64,000 nt of DNA from an uncultured Granulosicoccaceae bacterium. GTDB taxonomy: Bacteria > Pseudomonadota > Gammaproteobacteria > Granulosicoccales > Granulosicoccaceae. The notes beneath the pieces are model-generated. The model worked only from the letters and a program-made list of their open reading frames with translations, did no database searches and was not told the DNA's origin. Shown piece after piece: positions 27,058 through 35,847 of the stretch; position 1 is the first letter of the stretch; each line of letters starts with the position of its first letter. The position numbers and the translations under genes are program-made. The stretch covers positions 35,411 to 99,410 of the forward strand of contig CALHOI010000005.1 in NCBI GenBank assembly GCA_938035525.1. The letters run 5' to 3'.

Positions 27058-27654
27058 ATGGCTGATTCAGACGGCACCGGCGATACGCGTTACTTTGTTT
27101 TGGCGCTCGGCCTGTTAATGGGCTTTGTTATCGGGTTCGTGATGTTGTTGTCGCGACTTCCAGTCGATAGCAGCCTCAGCGACTATCACCCCACGCAGGT
27201 GTTCGGTGAGGACAGCCAGAACGGTGAAAACTACGAGTTCTACACCGTGCTTGCCGATCAGGTGGATGACAACGTGCCACAAGTGCAAGAAGTGACCCGT
27301 GCTCAGACCGTTATTAAACCGGCAACGCGCATTGTGCCAGGCAATATGCAGAACACACAGCGCCGTAATCTGGCTGCCGAAACCTATGCCGAAATCCCTG
27401 CCAGCAGCATTGGTCAGGAATCTTATTATCTGCAAGCCGGGAGCTACGGCGCGGCCGCAGATGCCGAGCGCATGAGAGCCGCTGTATTGATGCTGGGATT
27501 TGAAGCGTTCATCGTGAAGCGCCAAGATGCCAATGGCAAAGTGGGCCATCGTGTGCGAATAGGCCCGTTTTTCGATCAAAGTCGGCTCACCGACGCTAAA
27601 AAACGCCTGCGTCGTGGCAATGTTTCTTACGACATCATTCGGGTGACGGGGTAG
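27058..27654 (+). CDS. SPOR-domain membrane protein, FtsN-like
   Basis: 198 residues. One N-terminal transmembrane helix (YFVLALGLLMGFVIGFVMLL), a periplasmic linker, and a C-terminal SPOR domain (YYLQAGSYGAAADAERMRAAV ... VRIGPFFDQSRLTDAKKRL), which binds denuded septal peptidoglycan. Position directly after argS matches ftsN in related genomes. It is shorter than E. coli FtsN and the short cytoplasmic tail differs, so ftsN orthology is probable rather than certain. Confidence 0.85.
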   Translation: MADSDGTGDTRYFVLALGLLMGFVIGFVMLLSRLPVDSSLSDYHPTQVFGEDSQNGENYEFYTVLADQVDDNVPQVQEVTRAQTVIKPATRIVPGNMQNTQRRNLAAETYAEIPASSIGQESYYLQAGSYGAAADAERMRAAVLMLGFEAFIVKRQDANGKVGHRVRIGPFFDQSRLTDAKKRLRRGNVSYDIIRVTG

Positions 27655-27718
27655 GTACTACATGTGCCTTAATGCATCTGTGGGATTGCTTCGAGGTATG
27701 TAGTAAAGCGTCTTAAGA

Positions 27719-28030
27719 TCAGGCCACCTCAGCTGGTTGGATTCTGACCTCATCTCGGTCAGGAAATTTCGCAGTAATATTCAGTTCACCACCAAGCGCT
27801 TCAATGTAAGTGCGTAAAGTTGATAGCTTAATATCACCACGATTTTCCATGCGAGACACACTGTGTTGACCTATTTCAAGTCGCTCTGCGATGACGCTTT
27901 GGGTCAGGTCAAGTGCCTCTCGCAACTGTCGTAAAGTCAATTCTTCCGCGATCAGTTCATCAGCTCGAGCCATGACATCGATTCGACGATCAGATGATAA
28001 CTCCGCCAGTTTGTCTTGTAGAGTGCTCAT
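27719..28030 (-). CDS. HTH antitoxin of a type II toxin-antitoxin pair (HigA-like)
   Basis: 103 residues. An XRE-type HTH lies in LRQLREALDLTQSVIAERLEIGQHSVSRMENRGDIKLSTLRTYIEALGG, with a short helical N-terminal extension. It follows the toxin gene by 2 bp on the minus strand, toxin first, the usual order for HigBA modules. It should bind the toxin and repress the promoter through the repeats upstream of the toxin. Confidence 0.88.
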   Translation of the reverse strand: MSTLQDKLAELSSDRRIDVMARADELIAEELTLRQLREALDLTQSVIAERLEIGQHSVSRMENRGDIKLSTLRTYIEALGGELNITAKFPDRDEVRIQPAEVA

Positions 28031-28032
28031 AT

Positions 28033-28395
28033 TTAATCCCCTTGGTTTTTCAACTTATTCTGATGATTGGTAAAGCGCCGATCAGCTATTGCAATAAGTT
28101 GCTTGTAAAACTGCCTCTGGTTCACACCACCTTTGTCGCCTGCGACCAGAACAATGCCAGTTCTTTCGACATCGAAAGCGTAAGCGACACGCCAAATCCC
28201 ACCATCATGGTTAAACCGAAGTTCCTTCATGTTAGCGTGCTGAGAGCCGTGCAACGTATCAGCTTTGGGCCTACCTAGTTGCGGACCAAACCGTTCCAAT
28301 AGAACCAGGTGCGACAGCAGCTCTTCCTGAAGTGATACTTCCATCTGCTCATATTCTGCTTCAAATGCTCCCTCAAACTGTATCGTCCATGCCAT
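28033..28395 (-). CDS. Type II toxin, RelE/HigB Gp49-like family
   Basis: 120 residues, predicted mRNA interferase. It carries the Gp49-like signature pattern: GRPKADTLHGSQHANMKELRF, then WRVAYAFD and IVLVAGDKGGVNQRQFYKQLI. Basic residues suited to RNA cleavage lie in the C-terminal part. It forms an operon with the HTH antitoxin at 27719. It sits between the conserved argS-SPOR block and hrpA, so the pair is likely a mobile insertion. Confidence 0.88.
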   Translation of the reverse strand: MAWTIQFEGAFEAEYEQMEVSLQEELLSHLVLLERFGPQLGRPKADTLHGSQHANMKELRFNHDGGIWRVAYAFDVERTGIVLVAGDKGGVNQRQFYKQLIAIADRRFTNHQNKLKNQGD

Positions 28396-28404
28396 GGCGA
28401 ATAT

Positions 28405-28440
28405 TATGCCCTAAAAGGGATATGCAGTAAAGGGCATATA
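28405..28440. promoter_or_regulatory. Probable operator of the toxin-antitoxin operon
   Basis: TATGCCCT (28405-28412) and AGGGATAT (28416-28423) are near-mirror images, and AGGGCATATA (28431-28440) repeats the second arm. The cluster lies 10-45 bp upstream of the toxin start, where HTH antitoxins bind to autoregulate. Confidence 0.55.
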
Positions 28441-28759
28441 CAGTTTGTGGGCCAATTCACATAATGGGCTGATCGAAGAGCCAGTAAGTTAGCTCCAGGC
28501 GCGCCGGAATTCACTTTTTCAAGTTCAATCGTTTGGTGAACATTCAGATCGGTGTGTAAAGTAATAGTCAACCATCACGGATGATCACTTTGCTAAGTTG
28601 AAAAAGCAAAGCCATGCAGGCGCTCTGACCATTTTTAGGTTTCTCAGCATCCGCTACCATCGTAAAAGAATACAGCGTTGCCATCCATGTCATGAGTGTA
28701 CATGGCGATTTTTCATAACCAACGCCGCTGGGTATTTGGTAAGGACGGCCTGCAGAAAA
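28441..28759. other. Intergenic region without supported gene
   Basis: About 320 bp between the TA promoter and the small secreted protein. An open frame from 28598 (rich in His, Cys and Arg) runs into the small protein's frame but has no codon pattern or homology I recognise. I treat it as 5' untranslated or decayed sequence. Confidence 0.5.
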
Positions 28760-28969
28760 ATGAGAAGATTTGTCGCTACTGTCGCGTTAACATTTATGGT
28801 GATTCATCCGTCGATAGTTTTATCCGATAATCCAGTAGTGAAAAAAAGTAAAAGCGGAATATGTCATCCGCGAGAAGGTGGTAGTTATTACAAGCGAACA
28901 AAAAAATATACGCCTTACAAGTCTATGCAATCCTGTCTAAAAAATGGTGGCCGTAAACCAAAGCGGTAA
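28760..28969 (+). CDS. Small secreted protein with SKSGICH motif
   Basis: 69 residues from the ATG at 28760. The signal peptide (MRRFVATVALTFMVIHPSIVLS) is followed by VKKSKSGICHPREGGSYYKRTK and a second Cys in YKSMQSCLKNGGRKPKR. Small proteins with this SKSGICH...YY..T...Y.S...CL..GGR pattern occur widely in Proteobacteria, often fused or next to nuclease or wall-related genes, but the function is not established to my knowledge. The two Cys may form a disulfide. The longer upstream frame is rejected because the signal peptide starts here. Confidence 0.65.
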   Translation: MRRFVATVALTFMVIHPSIVLSDNPVVKKSKSGICHPREGGSYYKRTKKYTPYKSMQSCLKNGGRKPKR

Positions 28970-29128
28970 ATAATCGGATTCACCAAGCTCCTCTTTACAG
29001 CGTTGAATGCAGTGAACCTTGGACGGGCGCCAGCGAAACTGCGTTAAATTATCATGAGCCTTTTAGCACGATTGTTAGCCAGGATTTGATAGGCTAGCGC
29101 CCAACGTTATCCACTCAAAAGTCACCAC

Positions 29129-32100
29129 ATGATTCTCGACGCCGCCGATCTGCACCGGCGCATTGACCAATGTATGCAGGTAGACCGGCATCGCTTGCGT
29201 CGACGCATCAAACCGGTGGCGGGCCAATCCAGCGAAACCGACAAAGCCACCGCTTTGCTCAAAGACATTGAGCGGTCTGCGGCGCAGTGTCTGGCGCGTC
29301 AAACCAATCGACCGGCACCCAATTACCCCGATGACTTACCAGTGGTGCAACAGCGAGACGCCATCCTTGCCGCCTTAGCCAAGCATCAGGTGATTATTGT
29401 TTGTGGTGAAACTGGCTCTGGTAAAACCACCCAATTGCCAAAGATGTGCCTTGAGTTTGGTCTGGGCGCCGCAGGCTACATTGGGCACACGCAACCGCGG
29501 CGGATTGCTGCGCGTAGCGTATCAAGTCGAATTGCCAGCGAACTGGGCTCTACTGTGGGTGAGGCGGTGGGTTTCAAGATTCGCTTTACCGATCAGGTAA
29601 GCGAGCGTACGCACATTAAGCTCATGACCGACGGTATTTTGCTGGCCGAAATTCAACGCGACCCGTTTTTGAATGCCTACGATGCCATCATTATTGATGA
29701 AGCACATGAGCGTTCGCTAAACATTGATTTTTTATTGGGTTACTTAAAAACCCTGCTGCCCCGGCGCAGAGATTTAAAGCTCATTATTACCTCGGCTACC
29801 ATCGACCCGGAACGCTTTTCACGACATTTTAATAACGCGCCAATCATATTGGCCGAAGGCCGAACCTACCCGGTTGAATTACGCTACGAACCACTTGAGA
29901 CGTTTGATTCTGATAACCAGACTGATAATCAACTTGATGACGCTGATTTACCCAGTGCCATTGTGCAAGCATGCGAAACCTTAATAAAGGAACGTCATCA
30001 TGATGTACTGGTGTTTTTGCCGGGTGAGCGCGATATTCGTGAGCTTGCCGATTTATTCGGTAAAAGTGCATCGTCGTCACCGGTGCTTCGCAGTGTTGAA
30101 GTTGTACCCCTGTTTTCGCGTTTATCAAACTCAGAGCAAAACCGCATTTTTCAAAAACACACTCGACCGCGCATTGTTTTATCCACCAACGTAGCCGAAA
30201 CATCATTAACGGTGCCCGGTATTCGAGCCGTAGTTGATGCTGGATATGCACGTATGTCGCGCTACAGTGTGCGCAGTAAGGTACAACGGCTGCCGATAGA
30301 AAAAATCTCGCAAGCATCAGCTAATCAACGCATGGGTCGCTGTGGTCGTGAAGCGCCAGGCGTGTGTATTCGCTTGTACAGTGAAGAAGACTTTGATACT
30401 CGAACTGAATTTACCGAGCCTGAAATTTTACGAACCAATTTGTCGTCGGTTATTTTGCAAATGGCGTCCATGCGTTTGGGTGAGATTGACTCGTTCCCGT
30501 TTGTTGAAGCACCAGACGGGAAATTTATAAACGATGGCTATCGTACGCTACAAGAGCTCGCTGCTATCGATGACAAGCGCAAGCTAACAACATTAGGGCG
30601 TCGACTTGCTCGATTGCCAGTTGACCCACGACTGGGGCGTATGTTGTTAGCGGCGGCCGATGAAGGCTGCGTTAGCGAGATGTTGATTATTGTCAGTGCG
30701 TTGTCGGTGCAGGACCCACGCGAACGCCCATTTGATAAGCGCGCAGCGGCAGATGAAATGCACGCAGAGTTTAATGATGAAAAGTCTGACTTTATGGCGT
30801 GGCTTGCCTTGTGGTCTTTTTTAAGTGTGCAAAAAGAACGTTTGTCGAATTCGCAGTTTAGAAAAATGTGTCGTCAACGTTTTATATCAGCATTGCGTGT
30901 GTTGGAATGGATGGATGTTCGTGTGCAACTCAAGCGCTTGTGTAAAGAACTTAAGTTGGTCGAAAACACCACCGAAGCCCCCTACGATAATATTCACAGA
31001 GCCTTATTAACCGGCTTGTTGGCCAATGTGGCGGTTAAGAGCGACAAGCGGGATTATCTGGGGACGCGTAACCGACACTTGTCTATTTTTCCTGGTTCTG
31101 GTTTATTTAAAAAAGGCCCAAAGTGGATGATGGCAGCCGAAATTGCCGAAACCAGCAAACTCTATGCGCGCCAGGTTGCAGCGATTGAACCAGACTGGAT
31201 AGAGCGCTTGGCCGAGCATTTGTTGTCTCGCTCTTATCGTGATGCGCATTGGCAAAAAAAGCGCGGTACTGTGGGTGCGTATGAGCAGTCCACTTTATAT
31301 GGGTTAATTATTAATCCAAAAAAACTCGTTAACTATTCACCTATTAACCCAAGCGAGTCGCGACAAATATTTATACGCGCGGGTTTGGTTGATGGGGGCT
31401 TAAAGTCCAGTGGCGAATTTTATCGTCATAATCTAGCCTTGCTGGAGGAAGTCACCAGCATGGAAGAGAAATCTCGGCGGCGCGACATTGTGGTTGATCA
31501 TGTTGAGATGGCAAGGTTTTATGAAGCCATTATTCCCGAAGATGTGTGCACAGCGGCATCGTTTGAGCAATTCCGTAAAACGTACGAACAGCAATCACCA
31601 CGCGGACTCTATTTTTCTAAAGAGCAACTGCTGTTTGATGAGTCGGTAGAGATTAGCGCGCGGGACTACCCCGATCAAATAGAAATTGGTTCCATGGTTC
31701 TGCCCTTACGTTATCACTTTGCACCAGGCGAAGACGATGATGGTGTCACTATTATGATGCCGGTTGAAGTGGTTAATCGATTAACGTCGCAACGTTGCGA
31801 TTGGCTTGTGCCAGGGTTAATAGAGGAAAAAGTCACTCTATTAATAAAGGCCCTGCCAAAAAGCCTGCGTCGTAACTTTGTACCAGCGCCAGATTTTGCC
31901 AAAAAGGCCTTGGCCAATCTAACCCACGCAGAAGGGGTGTTAACCACAAAGTTATCGCAGCAACTTAAAGCCATGACCGGAGTGGATGTCCCTGGCAGCG
32001 AATGGGACAGCGACAACTTGCCTGCGCACTTACTAATGCGTTATGAGTTACTGGACGCCAATGGAAAAACGCTGCGTAGCTCACGCAACTTAGACGCCCT

Positions 32101-33028
32101 GCAAAATGAATTTATCGATCAGGTTGAGGAAACCTTACTACAGCACAGCGATACCAGCATAGAGCGGCGGAATATCACCGACTGGAATTTTGGTGATTTG
32201 CCCGAGGTGGTTGATATTGAAAAAAGTGGTATCTCCATGCAAGGTTACCCGGCCTTACACTGTGATGATGGTGCGCTTAATATAAAACTGTTTGCCAGCA
32301 TTGCTACGGCCAATGCAGCCATGCCAGCAGGCTTGCGTTTGCTGCTGCGATTAGTGCTCCGCGATGAAATTAAATACTTGCAAAGAAAATTGCCCGGCAT
32401 CGATGTCTTAACTTTACGCTTTGCACCTTTCGGTAATAAAAAAATATTAATCGATGACATTATCGATGCAGCACTCGATCACGTATTTATCATTGGTGAG
32501 CCATGGCCCAGAACACGCGAGTCATTTCTGGAACGCCTGGAGTCCAATCGTAAACAATTGGTCGGCGCTGCAAACGATTTATGCGAAGCCACCGCCAACA
32601 CGTTTGAACAACACCGACTGGTTGCAAAACGCATTGAAGGGTCAGTGTCGTTAAGTTGGGTGGAAGCCATCGGTGATATCCGCGATCAAATTAATCAGCT
32701 GCTTTATCCGGGTTTTGTCACCGCCACGGGGCTTGAACGCATGCGCCGACTGGCCGTGTACTTTCAGGCCATTGGTCGGAGGCTCGATGCCATTGATCAA
32801 TCTCCCGACAAAGACCGGCGGGCCAGATCGGAAATGCTGCCCGTGTGGGAGCAATTCAAAGCCCTGCCAGCAAGACGTGACGACGACCCCGAATACGATG
32901 CCAATCACGAATCTCTTCGCTGGGCATTTGAGGAACTGCGGATATCGTTGTTTGCGCAAGAACTGGGCACCCAGGAAAAAGTGTCTGTTGCCCGTCTTGA
33001 AAGCCGTTTATCCAGGCTGACGCAATAG
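29129..33028 (+). CDS. hrpA: ATP-dependent RNA helicase HrpA
   Basis: A 1299-residue DEAH-box helicase. The motifs are Walker A GETGSGKTTQLP (residues 93-104), QPRRIAARSVS, DEAHERSLN and SATID, then the helicase C domain with STNVAETSLTVPGI and QRMGRCGREAPGVC. HA2, OB-fold and the long HrpA-specific C-terminal DUF3418 region follow. The length matches E. coli HrpA (about 1300). HrpA resolves stalled ribosomes and acts on mRNA. Single gene. Its upstream region contains one near-DnaA-box (TTATCCACT), not a cluster. Confidence 0.97.
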   Translation: MILDAADLHRRIDQCMQVDRHRLRRRIKPVAGQSSETDKATALLKDIERSAAQCLARQTNRPAPNYPDDLPVVQQRDAILAALAKHQVIIVCGETGSGKTTQLPKMCLEFGLGAAGYIGHTQPRRIAARSVSSRIASELGSTVGEAVGFKIRFTDQVSERTHIKLMTDGILLAEIQRDPFLNAYDAIIIDEAHERSLNIDFLLGYLKTLLPRRRDLKLIITSATIDPERFSRHFNNAPIILAEGRTYPVELRYEPLETFDSDNQTDNQLDDADLPSAIVQACETLIKERHHDVLVFLPGERDIRELADLFGKSASSSPVLRSVEVVPLFSRLSNSEQNRIFQKHTRPRIVLSTNVAETSLTVPGIRAVVDAGYARMSRYSVRSKVQRLPIEKISQASANQRMGRCGREAPGVCIRLYSEEDFDTRTEFTEPEILRTNLSSVILQMASMRLGEIDSFPFVEAPDGKFINDGYRTLQELAAIDDKRKLTTLGRRLARLPVDPRLGRMLLAAADEGCVSEMLIIVSALSVQDPRERPFDKRAAADEMHAEFNDEKSDFMAWLALWSFLSVQKERLSNSQFRKMCRQRFISALRVLEWMDVRVQLKRLCKELKLVENTTEAPYDNIHRALLTGLLANVAVKSDKRDYLGTRNRHLSIFPGSGLFKKGPKWMMAAEIAETSKLYARQVAAIEPDWIERLAEHLLSRSYRDAHWQKKRGTVGAYEQSTLYGLIINPKKLVNYSPINPSESRQIFIRAGLVDGGLKSSGEFYRHNLALLEEVTSMEEKSRRRDIVVDHVEMARFYEAIIPEDVCTAASFEQFRKTYEQQSPRGLYFSKEQLLFDESVEISARDYPDQIEIGSMVLPLRYHFAPGEDDDGVTIMMPVEVVNRLTSQRCDWLVPGLIEEKVTLLIKALPKSLRRNFVPAPDFAKKALANLTHAEGVLTTKLSQQLKAMTGVDVPGSEWDSDNLPAHLLMRYELLDANGKTLRSSRNLDALQNEFIDQVEETLLQHSDTSIERRNITDWNFGDLPEVVDIEKSGISMQGYPALHCDDGALNIKLFASIATANAAMPAGLRLLLRLVLRDEIKYLQRKLPGIDVLTLRFAPFGNKKILIDDIIDAALDHVFIIGEPWPRTRESFLERLESNRKQLVGAANDLCEATANTFEQHRLVAKRIEGSVSLSWVEAIGDIRDQINQLLYPGFVTATGLERMRRLAVYFQAIGRRLDAIDQSPDKDRRARSEMLPVWEQFKALPARRDDDPEYDANHESLRWAFEELRISLFAQELGTQEKVSVARLESRLSRLTQ

Positions 33029-33200
33029 TTCAAATCCCTGCACTTAGTCATCGTCCTCAATTAATTTGTGGATAGTATTCAACGTGTTGCCCATTTTATG
33101 GCGTTACAGCCTAGTGTCTAAATTCCATCGCCACTTGCGGCCCGGCAAATCCCGTCTAGACTCTCTAGATGGAAGTGAGAATTGCGTTTTGAGGCGTCAA

Positions 33201-33800
33201 ATGAAAAAAGTGCTGGCGGGTGTGTGCCTGATGTTTGGGTCTTTCGGTGTAAACGCCGGAGGATTGGATTTGGCGTTGAGTAATGAGACGGCAAATCTGG
33301 CTGTTTTGTTGAATCCGCATCAGTTTTATCAAGGTGGTGGTTCCGAGCTGGCCGTGGGTGCATTTGTCAGTGAGCAGGGCGACAAGTTGGCGCACGCAAC
33401 CTTGATGGCGCGTGGTTATCGTCAATCGGGTGGTACGCAATACAGCCTGGGGGCTGGTATGAAGGCACTGGTTGGCGATGTGGCCATACCGGCAGGCGGT
33501 GCCAACCCCGAGACCGAGGAAGAAGTCGGTGCGCTTGCATTGGGGTTTCAGGTGGGTATGTTGCTGGCGTCAAGCAAGCATAATCCGATAGAACTGGCGT
33601 TTGAAGGTTTTCTAGCGCCCAGTATCACCAGCTTTTCAGATGCCGAACGCTACAGCGAAGTGGGTGCACGTTTGCAGGTTGACGTGATTCCACAAGCGCG
33701 TGCGTATGTCGGTTATCGCCGAATGAATTTTGACACTAACGACTTCAATAACGTACGAATAGATCGTAGCGTACACGTTGGTATCAAACTGACCTTTTAA
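33201..33800 (+). CDS. YfaZ-like outer-membrane protein
   Basis: 199 residues. The ATG at 33201 (SD gaggcg) gives a signal peptide MKKVLAGVCLMFGSFGVNA followed by GGLDLALSNETANLAVLL. The remainder alternates polar and hydrophobic residues as in beta-barrels, with GYRRMNFDTNDFNNVRIDRSVHVGIKLTF at the end, including a terminal Phe that suits BAM recognition. The strand pattern suggests the YfaZ family of unknown function. The in-frame TTG at 33066 is rejected because it lies before the signal peptide. mazG follows after 12 bp. Confidence 0.75.
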   Translation: MKKVLAGVCLMFGSFGVNAGGLDLALSNETANLAVLLNPHQFYQGGGSELAVGAFVSEQGDKLAHATLMARGYRQSGGTQYSLGAGMKALVGDVAIPAGGANPETEEEVGALALGFQVGMLLASSKHNPIELAFEGFLAPSITSFSDAERYSEVGARLQVDVIPQARAYVGYRRMNFDTNDFNNVRIDRSVHVGIKLTF

Positions 33801-33812
33801 TTCTTAGTTCTT

Positions 33813-34604
33813 TTGACACCAATCGACGAACTGCTTGATGTCATGGCGCAACTGCGTAACCCTGACACAGGTTGCGCGTGGGATATCGAGCAAACCTTTG
33901 CATCGATTGCGCCTTACACCATAGAAGAAGCCTACGAAGTTGCCGATGCCATTGCACGCAACAACCTGCCGGATTTGCAGGATGAACTCGGTGATCTGTT
34001 ACTGCAAGTGGTGTTTCACGCGCAAATAGCAAAAGAACAATCGGCTTTTACCTTTAACGACGTTGCCAACGGTATTGTGGCCAAGTTGGTACGACGCCAT
34101 CCTCATGTGTTTGGTGATGCGTCTATCGATACTGCTGAAAAAGTAAAAGCCGTTTGGGAATCCGTTAAAGCGCAGGAACGCGCCGAGAAAGATCAAAACG
34201 AAGACACATCTGCACTATCCGGTATTGCCTTAGCACTGCCCGCCCTAATGCGAGCTGAAAAAATTCAGAATCGCGCCGCCAGAGTCGGTTTTGACTGGCC
34301 CGATGTTAATCCTGTTTGGGAAAAACTATCCGAAGAAACCACAGAGCTCAAAGAAGCGCTGGCAGCGGATGATGCCGATGCCATTGAAGATGAGCTAGGG
34401 GACTTGCTATTTACCGTAGTTAATGTGGCCCGTCACATTAAAGTTGATCCAGAGAATGCCCTAATCCGCGCCAATGCAAAGTTTGAAAAGCGTTTTCGTC
34501 AGGTTGAACACCTGGCAGCAGAGCAGGAAAGTGATTTAAGCGAACTGGATTTGGCAGCGCTAGATGCCCTGTGGGACAAAGCCAAAAGTATGGGGTCAGA
34601 GTAA
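33813..34604 (+). CDS. mazG: Nucleoside triphosphate pyrophosphohydrolase MazG
   Basis: Hydrolyses NTPs to NMP plus pyrophosphate, a housekeeping and stress role. Both MazG domains are present: EEAYEVADAIAR ... DLQDELGDLLLQVVFHA, and EETTELKEALA ... AIEDELGDLLFTVVNVARH, each with the metal-binding ExxE/ExxD pattern. 263 residues from a TTG start (MTPIDELLDVM), the normal length. The last codons (MGSE, stop) lie inside the first copy of a duplicated element, so the native C terminus was probably replaced by an insertion. Confidence 0.95.
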   Translation: MTPIDELLDVMAQLRNPDTGCAWDIEQTFASIAPYTIEEAYEVADAIARNNLPDLQDELGDLLLQVVFHAQIAKEQSAFTFNDVANGIVAKLVRRHPHVFGDASIDTAEKVKAVWESVKAQERAEKDQNEDTSALSGIALALPALMRAEKIQNRAARVGFDWPDVNPVWEKLSEETTELKEALAADDADAIEDELGDLLFTVVNVARHIKVDPENALIRANAKFEKRFRQVEHLAAEQESDLSELDLAALDALWDKAKSMGSE

Positions 34605-34662
34605 ATGGAAATTAGCTTGTCTCAAAATAATGGGGTCGGAGTAAATGGAAATTAGCTTGTCT
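34590..34662 (+). repeat. Two copies of a 33-bp direct repeat at the 3' end of mazG
   Basis: The unit begins ATGGGGTC and continues RGAGTAAATGGAAATTAG, CTTGTCT. Copies lie at 34590-34622 and 34630-34662 (period 40) and differ at one position (A/G). The core GGGGTCAGAGTAAA resembles sequences I recall near REP-associated tyrosine transposases, though no transposase is here. The first copy supplies the last four codons of mazG. Confidence 0.8.
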
Positions 34663-34742
34663 GAGTTGGACTCAAACCGGACAGTAGCTGGGCTGCCCTG
34701 TTGGCTGTTGGAACGTAAAATATTTTTGGACTCTAAATCAAC

Positions 34743-35057
34743 ATGATTACTTGCTGTGTACGGTACAAGGTCGACATGTACAAGCTTGCTGAGTTTCGAA
34801 AGTATGCTGAGATGTGGATTCCGCTGGTCGGAAAATTTGGTGGAAAGCACCACGGCTACTTTTTGCCAAAAGAAAGCGCCAGCGACCTTGCCATTGCCCT
34901 TTTCTCGTTTGAGTCTCTTGCAAAGTACGAAGAATAGCGTGACGCATCAGCAGATGATGCTGAATGTAAGAAGGCCTATCAGTACGCGACTGAAACCAGA
35001 TGTATAGTCAGTTATAAGCGTGACTTTCTAGAGCCAATGCTGGGATCCACAGACTGA
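34743..35057 (+). pseudogene. NIPSNAP-family protein, disrupted by an in-frame amber codon
   Basis: The frame starts MITCCVRYKVDMYKLAEF and matches the NIPSNAP/dimeric alpha-beta barrel pattern through GGKHHGYFLPKESASDLAIALFSFESLAKYEE, then meets TAG (34935-34937). The same frame continues for 39 codons with family-like residues (RDASADDAECKKAY ... TRCIVSYKRDFLEPM) to TGA at 35055. In relatives I recall, a Tyr (EEYR) stands at the stop, so TAY to TAG is the simplest lesion. The full protein would be about 104 residues. A selenocysteine or pyrrolysine role is unlikely. Confidence 0.8.
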
Positions 35058-35230
35058 GATCTTACTTGATTTAGTTCATATGTGACCGGCTGCATCGGGT
35101 ATAAAGTGCGCTTAGAGCTGTATATTGTGAACATCATTATTGAGATGAGTTGGAATAGGCAATAGAACGATAAGCCGAGTCTACGCGTGTAGACACAGGA
35201 CGCACTAACTACCCAAACCGGACATCTGTT

Positions 35231-35656
35231 TTGATTCCTGGAACATACATAAAGCTGGAAACAGACAAGTTTCCCGTTCTTCCTGAAGAAGATACTGAGG
35301 TGGTGAATGAAGGAATGTATGGAAAAGCATTATGCTTATATCTGCAAAACGAATTGCCATCATTCGGGATCGACGTAGAATTCTTTTGTGCAGAAGATTG
35401 GGGTTGGTGGCTTAGTGTCGTTGAAAATGACTTTAAATTGGGTCTGACTGTTTATTCCCATAATATCGTTGGCGCTAGTCCCAAAGCCTATGTAATCGCA
35501 TCCTCTATTGATTCCAACGAAAAATGGTATTGGAGGCGATTTAGATCGATTGATGTTACTGACAACGTCACTTCAATTATGGAAAAAATAGAAAATGCGT
35601 TGGGCTTTGACCCAGAGATATGGTCGGTTGAAAGACATGATAGTTTTCCTTTTTAA
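35231..35656 (+). CDS. Hypothetical small acidic protein
   Basis: 141 residues from a TTG start. It begins MIPGTYIKLETDKFPVLPEEDTEVVNEG and has an aromatic core (FCAEDWGWWLSVVEN) and an acidic C terminus. Proteins of this build, with the MIPGTYIE opening and a DWGW box, occur as isolated cargo genes in mobile regions; I know no function. An 8-residue stretch WYWRRFRS suggests a binding face. It is preceded by a 16-bp palindrome (GTCTAC/GTAGAC, 35179-35194). It may be an immunity-type protein, but no toxin partner is present. Confidence 0.6.
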   Translation: MIPGTYIKLETDKFPVLPEEDTEVVNEGMYGKALCLYLQNELPSFGIDVEFFCAEDWGWWLSVVENDFKLGLTVYSHNIVGASPKAYVIASSIDSNEKWYWRRFRSIDVTDNVTSIMEKIENALGFDPEIWSVERHDSFPF

Positions 35657-35847
35657 AAAGTGGCTGTCACTGTTTTATTTATATATTGATAATCTGGACA
35701 GGGGACAATCTGGCTGTTCGTTTTACTGAAATATCGGCCGCAAAACGGCGGACTTTGCTGCCCGTCATCTTATACTTGGTCGGTAGGCAAGTTTCGGCCC
35801 TATGCGTAAATAAAACTAGTCAAAGTCACATTTTAAAGGGGCTGTGA

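Noticed and set aside
27656..27705. Inverted repeat TACTACAT/ATGTAGTA after the SPOR gene
   Set aside because: The arms are short, AT-rich and far apart (34 bp), with no T-run; not enough for a terminator call.
29105..29116. TTATCCACT near hrpA as a DnaA box
   Set aside because: Single site with a mismatch and no neighbours, unlike the cluster at 19046-19080.
34935..34937. TAG in the NIPSNAP frame as a recoded (pyrrolysine-type) codon
   Set aside because: No pyrrolysine genes are visible, the family does not use it, and a Tyr-to-amber change explains the data.
35058..35230. Possible integron attC site before the acidic orphan gene
   Set aside because: A 16-bp palindrome is present, but no paired RYYYAAC and GTTRRRY core sites were found.
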